DNA of 64,000 bases from Theropithecus gelada (GCF_003255815.1 NC_037671.1:158870435-158934434); one strand, 5' to 3'; shown: positions 44,862 through 56,696, numbered from the stretch's first letter. Numbers and translations are program-made. The notes: generated by a model not told the origin, from the letters alone.

Positions 44862-45187
44862 GGGGTTTGTTGTTGTTGTTGTTGTTGTTGTTTTGTTTTT
44901 TTTGAGACAGAGTCTCACTCTGTCACCCTGGCTGGAGTGCAATGGCACCATCTCAGCTCACCACAACCTCCACCTCCTGGATTCAAGTGATTCTCCTGCC
45001 TCAGCCTCCTGAGTAGCTGGGATTACAGGTATGTGCCACCATGCCTGGCTAATTTTTGTATTTTTAGTAGAGACATAGTTTCACCATGTTGGCCAGGCTG
45101 GTCTCAAACTGCTGACCTCAGGTGGATCCACCCTCCTTGGCCTCCCAAAGTGCTGGGATTACAGGCGTGAGCCACTGCACCTGGCTC
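44862..45187 (-). mobile_element. AluS-type SINE with (GTT)n tail
   Basis: The tail has become (GTT)n at 44868-44896. Target-site duplication TAAGTACTGTTTTTT on the left and TAAGTACTGTTTTTA on the right. Confidence 0.95.
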
Positions 45188-45315
45188 TAAGTACTGTTTT
45201 TATATCTACAATCTGCTCCTATATTCATAACTGATAGTCAATTGCCTTTTGACTTTTCCTTCTATAGTGGAAAAAAAAAAACAAGCAAAGAGCAGAAATG
45301 GGGCCCTGTCATACA

Positions 45316-45643
45316 TTGTTTCTTTCTTTTTCTCCTTTCCTTTCTCCTTTCTCCTTTCCTTTCCATAGAGTCTGGCTGTATCACCTAGGCTGGAGTGCCG
45401 TGGCATGATCTCAGCTCACTGCAAATTCCGCCTCCCGGGTTCAAGCGATTCCTATGCCTCAGCCTCCCAAGTAGCTGGGATTACAGGTGCGCACCACCAG
45501 GCACAGCTAATTTTTGTATTTTTAGTAGAGACAGGGTTTCACCATGTTGGCTACACTGGTCTTGAACTCTTGGCCTCAAGTAATCCACCCACCTCAACCT
45601 CCCAAAGTACTGGGATCACACGCGTGAGCCACCACGCCCAGCC
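45316..45643 (-). mobile_element. AluS-type SINE with CTTT-rich tail
   Basis: Pyrimidine tail at 45316-45365, then the Alu body. Flanks CATACATTGTTT and CATACACAGTTT. Confidence 0.92.
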
Positions 45644-46649
45644 TCCTGGCATACACAGTTTGTAATTCCCTTGTCACTGTTCTTTTCCCACCTCCCATTA
45701 TCTTTTCTTAGGACTTTGATTTTCTTGAGGATTATAGGTTTTTAAAAGGTTGAAAAGGACCTTGTAAAATCCCTCAGGACTGCTATTCCTTATCTATTTC
45801 TTCTTAAAAATAATATTAAAGAATTAAAATTAATATTACATACATTAGAAATATTAGAAAGTACATTTACATAAGATGTGAAAGAGGCACACGATGGTAA
45901 CAGACAAACTAGACTTAGCTAGATTACTTCCAGGAATAATAGTAAGTGTCTAAAACAGGTTGCCTTGTTAGAACATGATACTACTGAATCTGAGTGCTTA
46001 TCTTCCTCATATATGCCAATTATGTTTTTCTCGAAGAGCAATCCTTTCTGATTTTCGCAGACTGCTTTCTGATCATTTGTCTCCCAAAGAGATTGGGTAA
46101 AAGCATGTGGCTTTATTTTTGCCATTTCTAAAAATAACTCAACAACTATGCTGTGCACTGCTCACCTTAGCACTATTGCATTCATGTGTTCATGTGTATA
46201 AAGGACAGTTCATAGTCAGCACATTCAATGCTTTTCTCCCTCTTTGTTTCAAAGTTCAAAGTTATTGTCTACATGAAAGTTGGGGTATTTCACCACCAGC
46301 CTCATTTTATGCTATTCATAAACTCATGAGCACACTTTACCAAGGGCAAAAAAATCTTAAGAAACAGAAACATCTCCCTTCCCCCATACAATATTCCTGA
46401 CAACCATTTATTAAGGTCTTTAATCTTTCACTGGAATCACCTCTACTTCCCCAACCATCTCTACCACTGTCAACTAGCATCGATTGTTAAAGTTCTTCCT
46501 TAGGCTGTGATCAAATATCCTCAGGAAAGTTTTTTAAGGAGTAGCTCTACTGCACATTCTCAAGGCAGGTGCTACAGTGGGGCGAAGGACATACTTATCA
46601 GCGAAATGAACATGTCCTCTTTAAGTTCCACAGTGAAGTCCACATATTA
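45644..46649. other. Intronic, no feature recognised
   Basis: About 1 kb without a supported exon or repeat. The frames at 45919-46400 have no domain. Confidence 0.4.
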
Positions 46650-47096
46650 TCATAGCTGACATTTCTTGAATGATTATACTAAGTGGCAGACACTTGGTTT
46701 TTTTTTTGTTTTTTTTTTTTTTTGTTTGGTTTTTTTTGAGATGAAGTCTCTCTCTGTTGCCCAGGCTAGAGTGCAGTGGCATGATCTTGGCTCACTGCAA
46801 CCTCTGCCTCCTGGGTTTAAGGGATTCTCCTGCCTCAGCCTCCTGAGTAGCTGTGATTACAGGCGTGCGCCACCACACCCAGCTAATTTTTGTACTTTTT
46901 TAGTAGAGAAGGGGGCTTCACCATATTGGCCAGGCTGGTCTCGAACTCCTGACCCCGTGATCTACCTGCTTTGGCCTCCCAAAGTGCTGGGATTACAGGT
47001 GTGAGCCACCGTGCCAGGCCCCTAGTGTTTTTTTTCAAATGCAGTTTCTTATTCAATCCTCACAATGATCCTTTGAAAAATGTTTACTATCTATCT
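46650..47096 (+). mobile_element. MIR SINE split by an Alu
   Basis: 'gctgacatttcttgaatga' and 'aagtggcagacactt' before the Alu, then 'cagtttcttattcaatcc' and 'tcacaatgatcctttgaaa' after it, in MIR order. Confidence 0.7.
46699..47021 (-). mobile_element. AluS-type SINE inside MIR
   Basis: Reverse Alu with an interrupted T-rich tail, ending GTGCCAGGCC. Confidence 0.93.
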
Positions 47097-47112
47097 ATAT
47101 ATATAGATAGAT
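47089..47112. repeat. Perfect 24-bp palindrome
   Basis: ATCTATCTATAT followed by its exact reverse complement ATATAGATAGAT, abutting the tail of the next Alu. Confidence 0.95.
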
Positions 47113-47383
47113 TTTTTTTTTTTGAGACAGAGTCTTGCTCTGTCGCCCAGGCTGGAGTGCTCACTGCAACCTCGACCTCCTGGGCTCAAGCAGTCCTCCC
47201 ACCTCAGCCTCCCAAGTAGCTGGGACCGCAGGCATACACCTAATGCTAATTTGTGTATTTTTTGTAGAAATGGGGTATCACCAGGCTGGCCAGGCTGGTG
47301 TTGAACTCCTGAGTTTAAGCAACCCGTCTGCTTCAGCCTCTCAAAGCGCTGGGATCACAGGCATGAGCTATTGCGCCTGGCTA
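47113..47383 (-). mobile_element. Alu SINE with small deletion
   Basis: Reverse Alu that skips the 'agtggcgcgatctcggc' box (GGAGTGCTCACTGCAACC). Confidence 0.92.
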
Positions 47384-47931
47384 ACTGTCATAGGTGAAAC
47401 TTGCCTCCTTCTCCATAGAACCTAGCAAAGTGCTGGGCTGAAACGGAGGCAATGTATCTCACTCCTATAAAACAAACCTTGTATTTGTCTAATTTCCTTC
47501 CTATCTCAGCTCTCTCTGCCTACTGGCAAGATCACATTGCAGTTCGAATCTCATCTTCTACTAACTGCACTTTCCTTAAACACTTTTGTCCACATTTAAG
47601 CTAGTGAATTTTCATGGCATAGTTCCACTCTTGTCTTTTTGAAGCATTGAAAAGAGAATTGGAAAAGTTTGCAAGAGAACTGACTTAGGAGTTCTGTTTC
47701 AGCACTTATGATTCAACATTTAGTTTTAGGCAAAGTACTTAACTTCTTCAAGTATCCTCAGGGTTAACACATATTTCGCTAATTTCACAGGTTGATTGGA
47801 AAGATCAGATGAAATTACTTTTGGGAGAACAGTTTGAAAACTCAAGAGCGTTATGTAACTGAATACCCAGAAGAACATCACAGCTTAACTATCAATACAA
47901 AATTTTCCTCTAAAAGACACATTTTTTTGTT
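47384..47931. other. Intronic, no feature recognised
   Basis: Nothing supported in this stretch. Confidence 0.4.
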
Positions 47932-48528
47932 TTTCCTTTTTTTTTTTTTTTTTTTTGAGACAGGGCCTTGCTTTGTCCACCAGGCTAGAATGCAGTGGCA
48001 CTATCTCAGCTCACTGTAACCTCTACCTCCCAGGTTCAAGTCCTGCTTTAGCCTCCAGAGTAGCTGGGACTACAGGCATGCGCCACCACGCCTGGCTGAT
48101 TTTTTTTTTTTTTTTTTTTTTGAGACAGAGTCTCGCTCTGTTGCCAGGCTGGAGTGCAGTGGTGCGACCTTGGCTCACTGAAACCTCCACCTCCCGGATT
48201 CAAGGGATTCTCCTGCCTCAGCCTCCAGAGTAGCTGGGACAGGAGCTCGCCACCACGCCCAGCTAATTTTTGTATTTTTAGTAGAGACGGGGTTTCACCA
48301 TGTTGGCCAGAATGGTCTCTGTCTCCTGACCTCGTGATCCGCCCGCCTTGGCCTCCCAAAGTGCTGGGAGTACAGGCGTGAGCCATCGCGCCTGGCCCTG
48401 ATTTTTATGTATTTTTGTAGAGATGGGGTTTTGCCATGTTGGCCAGGCTGGTCTCCAATTCCTGACCTCAAGTGATCCACCTGCCTCAGCCTCCCAAAGT
48501 GCTGGGATTACAGGCGGGAGCCACCGCA
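47932..48528 (-). mobile_element. Alu SINE (outer), split by a second Alu
   Basis: The left part (47932-48100) and right part (48398-48528) together make one reverse Alu. The break follows 'cctggctgatttt', in the middle of the element. Confidence 0.93.
48101..48397 (-). mobile_element. Alu SINE (inner, younger)
   Basis: Complete reverse Alu inserted into the outer one. The copy CTGATTTTT occurs on both sides (from 48096 and from 48398). 'gacctcgtgatccgcc' suggests a younger subfamily. Confidence 0.94.
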
Positions 48529-49499
48529 CCCTCCTTGTCCACCCACTATTCTTAACCCCTTACTTCCTACCCCTCACCTGTACTTCTTTGAGGGCCATTT
48601 CATTCCTGGAATAGCCTGTTTTCATTATTAGTTATGGGCCTATTTTCCTTACTATGTACAATTTTAAAGTCATAAAATAATTTTTCTTCGAATGTTAAAC
48701 ATTGTGTTTACATTTAACCAAATAAAACACTTGTTATTAAGGGCATATGTTCAAAAACCTTCTTTTCCATTTATTTTCTCAAAGTCAGGCATATAAGCTG
48801 ATATCATGTCTTACATATTTTAAACTAAATTTGACCTGAAGTCACCTCTGTTCCTTGAATCTCTACCTGACTGCAACTTAGCTTAGTATGTCCACAAACT
48901 GAAAACCTAATTTAGGAGTACAGTATAAGTCCTCACTAAAAATGGTTGCTAGGTTCTTAGATATTGTAACTTTAAGTGAAATAAAGTATAAGGAAACCAA
49001 TTCCACCACAAGCTAATTGATATAAAGAGGAATTAACTTCCTATGGCATACTTGTGGACATAAAAACATCACATCACTTCTAAATAAAGACCAAAACACT
49101 TCGAATACTAAACATTGAAATAAATTCCCAGTCTCGCCCAGGTGATCTCATCTCAGCCTCCCAAGTAGCTGGGACCACAGGGATCTTCTCCCTTTGTTTT
49201 TGTTCCAACCCACTTCCAATTTGTTTCCACAGTACTTAAGAGTGAGTTGCTGTTTTCTTTGTTCTGTTCTCTTTTTATTTTCTTATGTTCCTTCCTGCAC
49301 ACTGAAGTTGCTGTTGTTTTGTATTTTGTTTTTTTGCTTTTTTTGACTGAGGTCTTCTCACTCAGTCACACCCTGGCTGGATCAATTAATAGCTGACTCT
49401 GGGTACACTGGCTAACTCTGCAAGGAGCAGTGATAAAGGAGAGGGTAGGGGAGGGAAGGAAGAGAAAAATTAGTAAAAACAACTAAGATAACTATTTAC
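48529..49499. other. Intronic, with two tiny Alu relics
   Basis: At 49126-49184 disjointed Alu words appear ('agtctcgcccagg', 'cagcctcccaagtagctggg'). At 49340-49381 a diverged Alu 3' end may lie ('cactcagtcacaccctggctgg'). Otherwise unrecognised. Confidence 0.5.
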
Positions 49500-50110
49500 C
49501 CAATGATTCCACTTGAGGATGGCAGACAACCCAAGCCTATCCTGGCAGCTCAGGGAACAAGGTAACACCAACATTGGACAGGAGACCATCCCATCCTCAA
49601 GGCACACTCACACGCTCACGCCCACATTCATGCTCACTCATGCTGGGACAATGTGAACACACCAATGAACCTCACATGCTTATCTTTGGGATGTGGGAGG
49701 AAAGTGGAGTTACATAGAGAAAACCTACGAAGACATGAAGAGAATGTGTGAACTTTACACAGACTGTGGCCCCAGCTGGAAATCTCTTTTTTTTCTCATC
49801 AATGTTATAACAACATGCTATATAATTTTTGTTATAACTAGCTGAGTCTCAGCCAATCACAGCAACTGAGCTTCAGCCAATCACAGCAACTGAGCTTCAG
49901 CCAATCACAGCATGTCAACTGATCAGACAATGCCCAAATAAGGCAAATTTGGAGCTTTAACCAGTCAAGCTGTTTCTGTACCTCATTTCCAGTTCTGTCT
50001 ATAAAAATGCTCCCTGCCCACCTATTTGCCCAATGGAACTCAGTGAGCCTCCTTTGGTTCTGAGGGCTGCTTGATTGGAGAATCATACTTTGTTCAAATA
50101 AGCTGTTAAA
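49500..50110 (+). mobile_element. Candidate old LTR-like sequence with three CCAAT repeats
   Basis: Includes 'gggatgtgggaggaaagtgg' and 'acatagagaaaacctacgaag', blocks seen in dispersed repeats. It also has three tandem units each with CAGCCAATCACAGC (49853-49913), then TATAAAAATGC (about 50000-50010). The order, CCAAT repeats then TATA, looks like an LTR promoter. Family not identified. Confidence 0.4.
49846..49913. repeat. Three tandem 23-24 bp units with CCAAT boxes
   Basis: Units GAGTCTCAGCCAATCACAGC, GAGCTTCAGCCAATCACAGC and GAGCTTCAGCCAATCACAGC, joined by AACT. Each has an NF-Y-type CCAAT. Confidence 0.9.
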
Positions 50111-50128
50111 TTCAATTTGTCAAAAGTT

Positions 50129-50432
50129 TTTCTTTTCTTTTTTTTTTTTGAGACGGGTGTTGCTCTGTTACCCAAGCTGGACTGTAGTGGCACGATCTCG
50201 GCTCACTGCAACCTCCACCCCCTGGGTTCAAGCAATTCTCCTGCCTCAGCCTCCCAAGTAGCTGGGATCACAGGTGCACACCACCATACCTGGCTAATTT
50301 TTATACTTTTTGGTAGAGACGAGGTTTCACCATGTTGGCCAGGCTGGTCTCGAACTCCTGACCTCAAGTGATGCGCCCGTCTCAGCCTCCCCAAGTGATG
50401 GGATTACAGGCGTGAGCCACCACGCCCAGCCT
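50129..50432 (-). mobile_element. AluS-type SINE
   Basis: Reverse Alu. Flanks AAAAGTTTTTCTTTT and AAAACTTTTTCTTTT are its target-site duplication. Confidence 0.95.
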
Positions 50433-51639
50433 AAAACTTTTTCTTTTCACAGTATTATGTATCATGTATTATGAGATAAACTTCTCGGGCAAAAAGAAAG
50501 CCATTAAAGGCTGAATATTTCAGCATGCCTAACTTAATAAAATTTAGGACATTTTTAACTTTTGCTACGGTTAAAATCCACTAGATTTTTTTTTGATCTG
50601 CTGCCATATTAGTTTGATTTAAAATAGTAAGAACAGATTCATTAAAATATGAAATTGCATTTCACCTATTTTCCTTGTATTTTTTAAGTGAGAAAATTTT
50701 CCTGGTATCATTTTAGCTATAATAAAATGCCTTTTAGGACTCTGGAAATGAAAGATCTTGGACATAAAATAAATGATTAGGATTAAATGAGCACATGAAA
50801 ATACTGCATGAAACTAGTTTTAAAAGAATCCTGGGGAATTAGAAAAACGAGCTATTGTGAAACACTGTTAGTTTAGCCTTTAGTAAAACAGCAGAAATAA
50901 CAAGCAATTTTGGTCAGAACAAAGAGAAAGAGAAAATTGTAAGTTCCACAAAGGCAGAAACAGATTTTGCTCCAATTGGAAAGCTTCAGAAAGCTAAACC
51001 CTTCATTTACATAATCCAAGGCAGAGTGAGGGGCCTCTCTGTGTTGAGCTAAACTGAGCCTATAGTCACACATTCACACATTTGGCACTAGGACAGTTGT
51101 GAGGATAGGATCTGACAAACTTTTCACTGCCAAACATAACTCAGATGCTAGATGAGCATGACTCTAAGTATCTTTACACAGAGGAGTTTAGAAATAACAT
51201 TTCACTACTCACTGGAATAAATAACCCATCCTTGAACTTGGAACCCTCTAAACCATTGTAGATGGTTTAAGTCATGCAAAACAAAGTGCTTTTTGCTTTA
51301 TGGATCTTAGCTTAAGAATGCAATATTTTATCTAAATGACTAGGCAACTAAGGTTCTCTCCAATTTGAGGATTTTAAGTCTAGCCATATGTCTATTTCCA
51401 GGAAGCTTATCAGTTTTGTGTCTGGGGCCCCAGATAATGGCATACAGCAAATTATAAGCTTCATGGTTCAGCAGAAAAAAGCAAGTTTGAGGTCCAGTAA
51501 TGTAAAAAATAGTAACAGTAATGATCAAATAAAATATATTCTTCTTTCAAACCATAGTTAGTAAATCCCATGAAGTGTAATGCTAGATAAATGTAATCCC
51601 ATGTAAATGACATAATTCTTTCTCCAAGTAAAAAGAGCT
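50433..51639. other. Intronic, no feature recognised
   Basis: About 1.2 kb of AT-rich sequence without supported exon or repeat. Confidence 0.4.
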
Positions 51640-51794
51640 AACATAAATTGACCACTAATTATATGTTAACACAGTTATAAATACCTTTACTGCATTCTTT
51701 TTTAAAACCTCACAAAATTCTATAATCTATTATTACTATTTCATTTTTTCATGTGAAAGAAATGAAAGGACAGAGGGTTAAATAATTTGCCCAG

Positions 51795-52096
51795 CCAGGC
51801 GTGTGACTGTAATCCCAGCTACTCTGGAGGGTGAGGCAGGAGGATCACTTTTTTTTTTTTTTTAAATTTTAAAATGAGATGGGTTTTCACTATGTTATCC
51901 AGGCTGGTCTTGAACTCCTGAGCTCAAGTGAGCTACCTGCCTTGGCCTCCCAAAGTGCTGGGATGAGCCACCATGCCTGGCCGTGAGGATCACTTGAGCC
52001 CAAGAGTCCAAGTCCAGCCTGGGCAACAGAATGAGATTCTGTCTCAAACAAAGAAAACAAAGAAAAAATAATAACTTACCCTAAAAAAATAAAATA
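51795..52096 (+). mobile_element. AluJ-type SINE inserted in MIR, itself interrupted
   Basis: Forward Alu pieces 51795-51850 and 51985-52070 plus tail. Target-site duplication AATAATTTGCCCA on both sides. The 5' half is truncated. Confidence 0.88.
51851..51984 (-). mobile_element. Truncated reverse Alu inserted in the Alu above
   Basis: T-rich tail, then only part of an Alu ending ATGCCTGGCC. The exact duplication GAGGATCACTT flanks it (51840-51850 and 51985-51995). Confidence 0.92.
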
Positions 52097-52180
52097 ATAA
52101 TAATTTGCCCAAAGTCACACAGAAAGTAAGCATTGAAATCTGCGGCAAACTCAGAAGGCCTGGCTCAAGAATTCACGACA

Positions 52181-52551
52181 CAACCACAACAGATTGTACA
52201 CTACCACAGTTCCCTGCTGCTCTGTGCATGGCCTGCTGGCCAACTCTGATGTGAGGTCAGTTGACTAAAAAAGATGTGGTTCAGGAAGCTGAGAATGATT
52301 GTGGTTACCTGTTCTAAGATAGAGAAATTGATTTTTAAAAGTTCCAGTTGAAGTAGGAGATGCCAAAAACCACATATGAGTGACAGAGTGAGTGGGTCTC
52401 TTTCTGATGGATTAAGTCCTCAAAAAGACTTTCAGAATGAATCTCTATCTACCTTAATTTTGGGCAGTGTTAATTGTATTCATTTTTTCAACACATTTGA
52501 TTGTGCATATACCATGGACAAGGAAGTCTGTTAAAAACTGAATGTATAAGG
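52181..52551. other. Intronic, no feature recognised
   Basis: Nothing supported in this stretch. Confidence 0.4.
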
Positions 52552-52863
52552 CTGGGTGCAGTGACTCATGCCTGTAATCCCAGCACTTTGGGAGGCTGAG
52601 GTGGGCAGATCGCTTGAGCTCAGGAGTTTGGTCCCAGCCTGGACAACATGGCAAAACCCCGTCTCTACAAAATACAAAAAAATTAGCTGGGCGTGATGGT
52701 TCACACCTGTAGTACCAGCTACCTGGGGACTGAGATAAGAGGATCGCTTGAACCTGGGAGGTCAAGGCTATAGTAAGCCGTGATCGCACCACTGCACTCC
52801 AGCCTGGGTAACAAAATGAGACCCTGTCTCAAAAAACCACCATGACCACCACCAACAACAAAA
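52552..52863 (+). mobile_element. AluJ-type SINE with (ACC)n-like tail
   Basis: Forward Alu. The tail is unusual (CCACCATGACCACCACC). Flanks AAAACTGAATGTATA and AAAACTCTGAACGTACA. Confidence 0.92.
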
Positions 52864-53141
52864 ACTCTGAACGTACAGGAAATTATTTTGGGGGAGTAGT
52901 GGAACATAGCTAGCGAGTTGGAGACTGTAAGTTGAGATGTGGTACTACTTGTCTGTACATTTTTTTCCTCATTTCTCTCTACCCAAAGGTGTTATGTTTT
53001 TATTTTCTTCTCTTAAGGGGGCCCTTCATTTGATGGCATGAAATGTTATGACCAGCCGTCTCTAGTTCAGTTAATAGGTCAAGTAGCTATTGTTATGTTG
53101 AGGTCATTATTTATCAAGCTTCGACACAAAAAGCAAAAATA

Positions 53142-53492
53142 GGCTGGGCGCGGTGACTCACACCTGTAATCCCAGCACTTTGGGAGGCTGAGGCGGGTGG
53201 ATCACTTGAGGTCAGGAGTTCAAGACCAGCCTGGCCAACATGGTGAAACTTCATCTCTACTAAAAATACAAAAATTAGCCAGGCATGGTGGCGGGTGCCT
53301 GTAATACCAGCTACTTGGGAGGCAGAGGCAGGAGAATTGCTTGAATCTGGGAGGCGGAGGTTGCAGTGAGCTGAGATCGCACTACTGAGAGCCACTGCCT
53401 GGGTGACAAAGCAAGACTCCATCTCAAAAAATAAAATAAAATAAAATAAAATAAAAAATATAAAATAAAATAAAATAAAATAAAATAAAATA
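53142..53492 (+). mobile_element. AluS-type SINE with (AAAAT)n tail
   Basis: Forward Alu, rearranged near the 3' end ('ctactgagagccactgcctggg'). The tail is about 13 units of AAAAT (53428-53492). Confidence 0.94.
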
Positions 53493-53729
53493 GCAAAACT
53501 AGTCCAAATGTCAGTTAACAAGAGGACCAACTTTATGGGTGAACATCCACAAGGAATATAAGTGGCCTCTAGGGAAGCCAATCTTTGCACAGAATTTTTG
53601 TTTAATGAGGTGGAGGGTATACAAGATGTAGGCCAAAGGATAATTTAAGTTGTTATGACTGTGGCCTTGTTCTTTTCAAATCCTAGCTTCATCTCTGCTC
53701 CCACTGATGACACTATGAGACTTTGGAAT

Positions 53730-53867
53730 TCTTCACTGTATGTAAGATGATTTTATTACTGAGATAGCTACCGCTTTGTAGTTATGACCTGAGTAAACTC
53801 TTCACTGTGTGTAAGATGATTTTATTACTGAGATAGCTACCACTTTGTAGTTATGACCTGAGTAAAC
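53730..53867. repeat. 69-bp tandem duplication
   Basis: Copy 1 at 53730-53798 and copy 2 at 53799-53867 differ at about two positions (GTATGT/GTGTGT and ACCGCT/ACCACT). Not part of a recognised repeat. Confidence 0.95.
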
Positions 53868-54373
53868 AAGTTAGTCAACTTACAGGATTTTCACGTGTCC
53901 ACAGATTTTTACTAGATAATTTATCTGTAATATCAGGAGGCAAAGTCTACCACGAATATACTGGCCAACATGTATCAGATGGAAAATTCTTGTGTAAGCA
54001 GATGATGTTTACCTTTTATCATAGTTTTCTCTTTTGTTAGATAATGCCATACTTCGGCTGACAAGCAACTGTTTTCTAGCTATAAATATGAGTGTTTTCA
54101 AGAGAAAAAAAATCTAGAAATTGTTTTCTTTACTTTAAAAAATTCATGTAGTGGAGTCCTTCCTCTGCTTATATTAATCCAGTGATATCATTTTATATAT
54201 TCCCTGAAATACTAAAATATTTCTGTAGTCCATATGTTTTCAAATTATGAATCATTTTATTTCTACATTTGGTACATAAACTATTACTGCTCTGGAGTAA
54301 ATATGGATATACTACTTTATAGTGATTTTTTTTCTTCTTTTTCTCTTTTTGTATTTTTTCTTATTTTTTCTCG
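53868..54373. other. Intronic, no feature recognised
   Basis: Nothing supported in this stretch. Confidence 0.4.
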
Positions 54374-54456
54374 AAAACAGGGTCTTACTCCTGGCCTCAA
54401 GTGGTCCTCCTGCCTCAGCCTCCTGAGTAGCTGGAATTATAGGCATGAGCTACCAG
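54374..54456 (-). mobile_element. Short diverged Alu fragment
   Basis: 'cagggtcttactcctggcctc' and 'ctcagcctcctgagtagctgg' are joined with the middle missing, a reverse Alu relic. Confidence 0.75.
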
Positions 54457-54493
54457 TAGCGATTCCTAAGAAATTTCCCCAGAAATTTGAGCT

Positions 54494-54689
54494 AATTTTT
54501 ATTTATTTATTTATTCTTGTATTTACTTATTTTTAAGCTGGGGTATCGCTCTGTCATCCAGGCTGGAGTGTAATGGCATGACCACGGCTCACTGCAGCCT
54601 CCAATTCTTGGGTTGGGCTCGAGCCATCCTTCTGCCTCATCTTCCTTAGTAGCTGGGACCATACGTGCAAGCCACCACGCCCAACTTGA
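54494..54689 (-). mobile_element. Alu monomer (FLAM-like)
   Basis: A single reverse monomer with a (TTTA)n tail. Flanks TTGAGCTAATTTTT and TTGAGCTGATTTTT mark an independent insertion of a monomer. Confidence 0.88.
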
Positions 54690-54704
54690 GCTGATTTTTT
54701 TAAT

Positions 54705-55275
54705 GTGATGAACTATTAGAAAACATATAGGAGCTAAATAATGAGAACTTAGAAACACAAAAACGGAAACAACAGACACTAAGGTTCACTTGATGTTAGA
54801 GGATGGGAGGATGAAGAGGAGCAGAAAAGATAACTATTGGGTAATGGACTTAATACCTGGGTGATGAAACAATCTGCACAACAAACCCATGTGACAAGAG
54901 CTTACCTATGCTGGCCCGGCACGCTGGCTCACGCCTGTAATCTCAGCACTTTGGGAGGCCGAGGCAGGCAGATCGCTTGAGCTCAGGAGTTCTAGACCAG
55001 TCTGGTCAACATGGTGAAACCCGATCTCTACTAAAAATACAAAAATTAGCCAGGCCTGGTGGTGGGTGCCTGTAATCCCAGCTACTCAGGAGAATGAGGC
55101 AGAAAAATGGCTTGAACCTGAAAGACAGAGGTTGCAGTGAGCCAAGATTGCATCGCTGCACTCCAGACTGGGCGACAGAGCAAGACTCTCTTTCAAAAAA
55201 AAAAAAAAAGAGAGTTTACTTATGTACAAACCTCCACATGTACCCCCAAACCCAAAACAAAAGTTAAAAAAAGAA
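54705..55275 (+). mobile_element. L1 3' UTR fragment split by an Alu
   Basis: 'gataactattgggtaatgga' and 'cacaacaaacccatgtgaca' before the Alu, and 'acctccacatgtacccccaaa' with an A-rich end after it, are consecutive L1 3' UTR blocks. Confidence 0.82.
54913..55209 (+). mobile_element. AluS-type SINE inside L1
   Basis: Forward Alu. Flanks AGAGCTTACCTATG and AGAGTTTACTTATG are its target-site duplication. Confidence 0.95.
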
Positions 55276-56263
55276 AGAAAAATAAATGTAAAATACATAT
55301 ATATGAACAATGCATAATTCTGGAATTAAAAAGAAAAATTCAATTTCCTCCTGTGGGAAAAATTTATACAGTAATGATTCTTGCTCTTTAATTTTTGCTT
55401 GAAAGAAATCTAGACATTTAAAGAAACCCAGTGGTAGACTTGTCTTGTTAAAAAGGGACATCAAGCAATAGCCCAGGGGAACATCAAAGAGTTATGTTTC
55501 TTACCTGGCAAAACCAGTGTCTAGCTAAAATAATGGCCTTGCAAGTCAATCTTGTTGTTTAACCACTTCATTATCTGGTTTTCTCTAAGCAAAGAACATT
55601 ATCTGTGTTGCCGATAATAGTAGGGGGGAAAACACACATTTTGAAAGTATGAAGAAATTCATTCTACCTTGAAATTCTCATTCAAGAGGAAATTACAGGC
55701 CACTGCAGGACCAGCGATTGAAAAATAAAGGTGTACAAAAACAAACAACTCAGGTTTCAAAGCCTAAAAACAAAGATAACAGGAAATAAACTAAACTTGT
55801 GCAGCCTGTTTGCTTACTGTCTGAACAAATGCTGGGAATGCATGAGAAATTCTAAGCCCAGTGAACAAAAGTGTGAGCAGTAAGATGACAGGTGATCAAT
55901 TTTCTTCCTTTCTCTATTTTTCATTTTGTTCCCTATGATGAGCATATGCCGCTTTTATGTTATAATCGTAAAAAAGAAAGACCTAAAAAATGACTTTTGC
56001 TTTTCCAATTGTATACCAATATTTATCTACACATAGCAACTGAGCACGCTAGTCCTGTCAAAAGGCAGTGTCCTGTCAAAACGCTAGTCACAAAGACAGT
56101 GAATGTAAAAATCTAGGCAATTCTACCAGATTTCACGTAATGAAACTACCTTGAGTAATTCCTTAATTCTTCACAAATTCATGTTTTTATTTAACTTCTA
56201 TCTCTATCAAGCAATGTGGACTAACTACCCCTAATATTTAACTCTATTTAAACTGTGTATCAG
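55276..56263. other. Intronic, no feature recognised
   Basis: About 1 kb without a supported exon or repeat. A short local duplication (CCTGTCAAAA twice near 56055-56085) is seen. Confidence 0.4.
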
Positions 56264-56572
56264 GCCAGATGCTGGCTCACACCTGTAATCCAAACACTTT
56301 GGGAGGCCAAGGCAGGTGGATCACTTGGGCTCAGGAGTTCAAGACCAGCCTGGGCAACATGGAGAAACCCCGTCTCTACAAGAATACAAGAAATTAGCCG
56401 GGTGTGGTGGCATGTGCTTAGAGTTCCAGCTGCTTGTGGGGCTGAGGCAGGAAGATCGCTTGAGCCCAGTAGGCTGAGGCTACAGTGAGCTGAGATCATG
56501 CCACTGCACTCCAGCCTGGGTGACAGAGTGAGACCTCGTCCCAAAAACAAAAACAAAAACAAAACAAAAAAC
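56264..56572 (+). mobile_element. AluJ-type SINE with (AAAAAC)n tail
   Basis: Forward Alu with 'gggctcaggagttcaagaccagcctgggcaac'. Confidence 0.93.
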
Positions 56573-56696
56573 AGACTATACACTACATTAAATAAATTAC
56601 TCTCTGATGATGACTGATTTTGAATGAAAATACTCCATTCACTGGAATATATTTTCCATAAAAAATGACAAAAACATTGTCATTTTTTGTATTATT

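Larger units (their letters stand above)
51640..52180 (+). mobile_element. MIR SINE, outer layer of a three-level nest
   Basis: 'ttgaccactaattatatgtt' to 'aaataatttgcccag' before, and 'aatttgcccaaagtcacacag' after, the Alu make one MIR. Confidence 0.8.
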
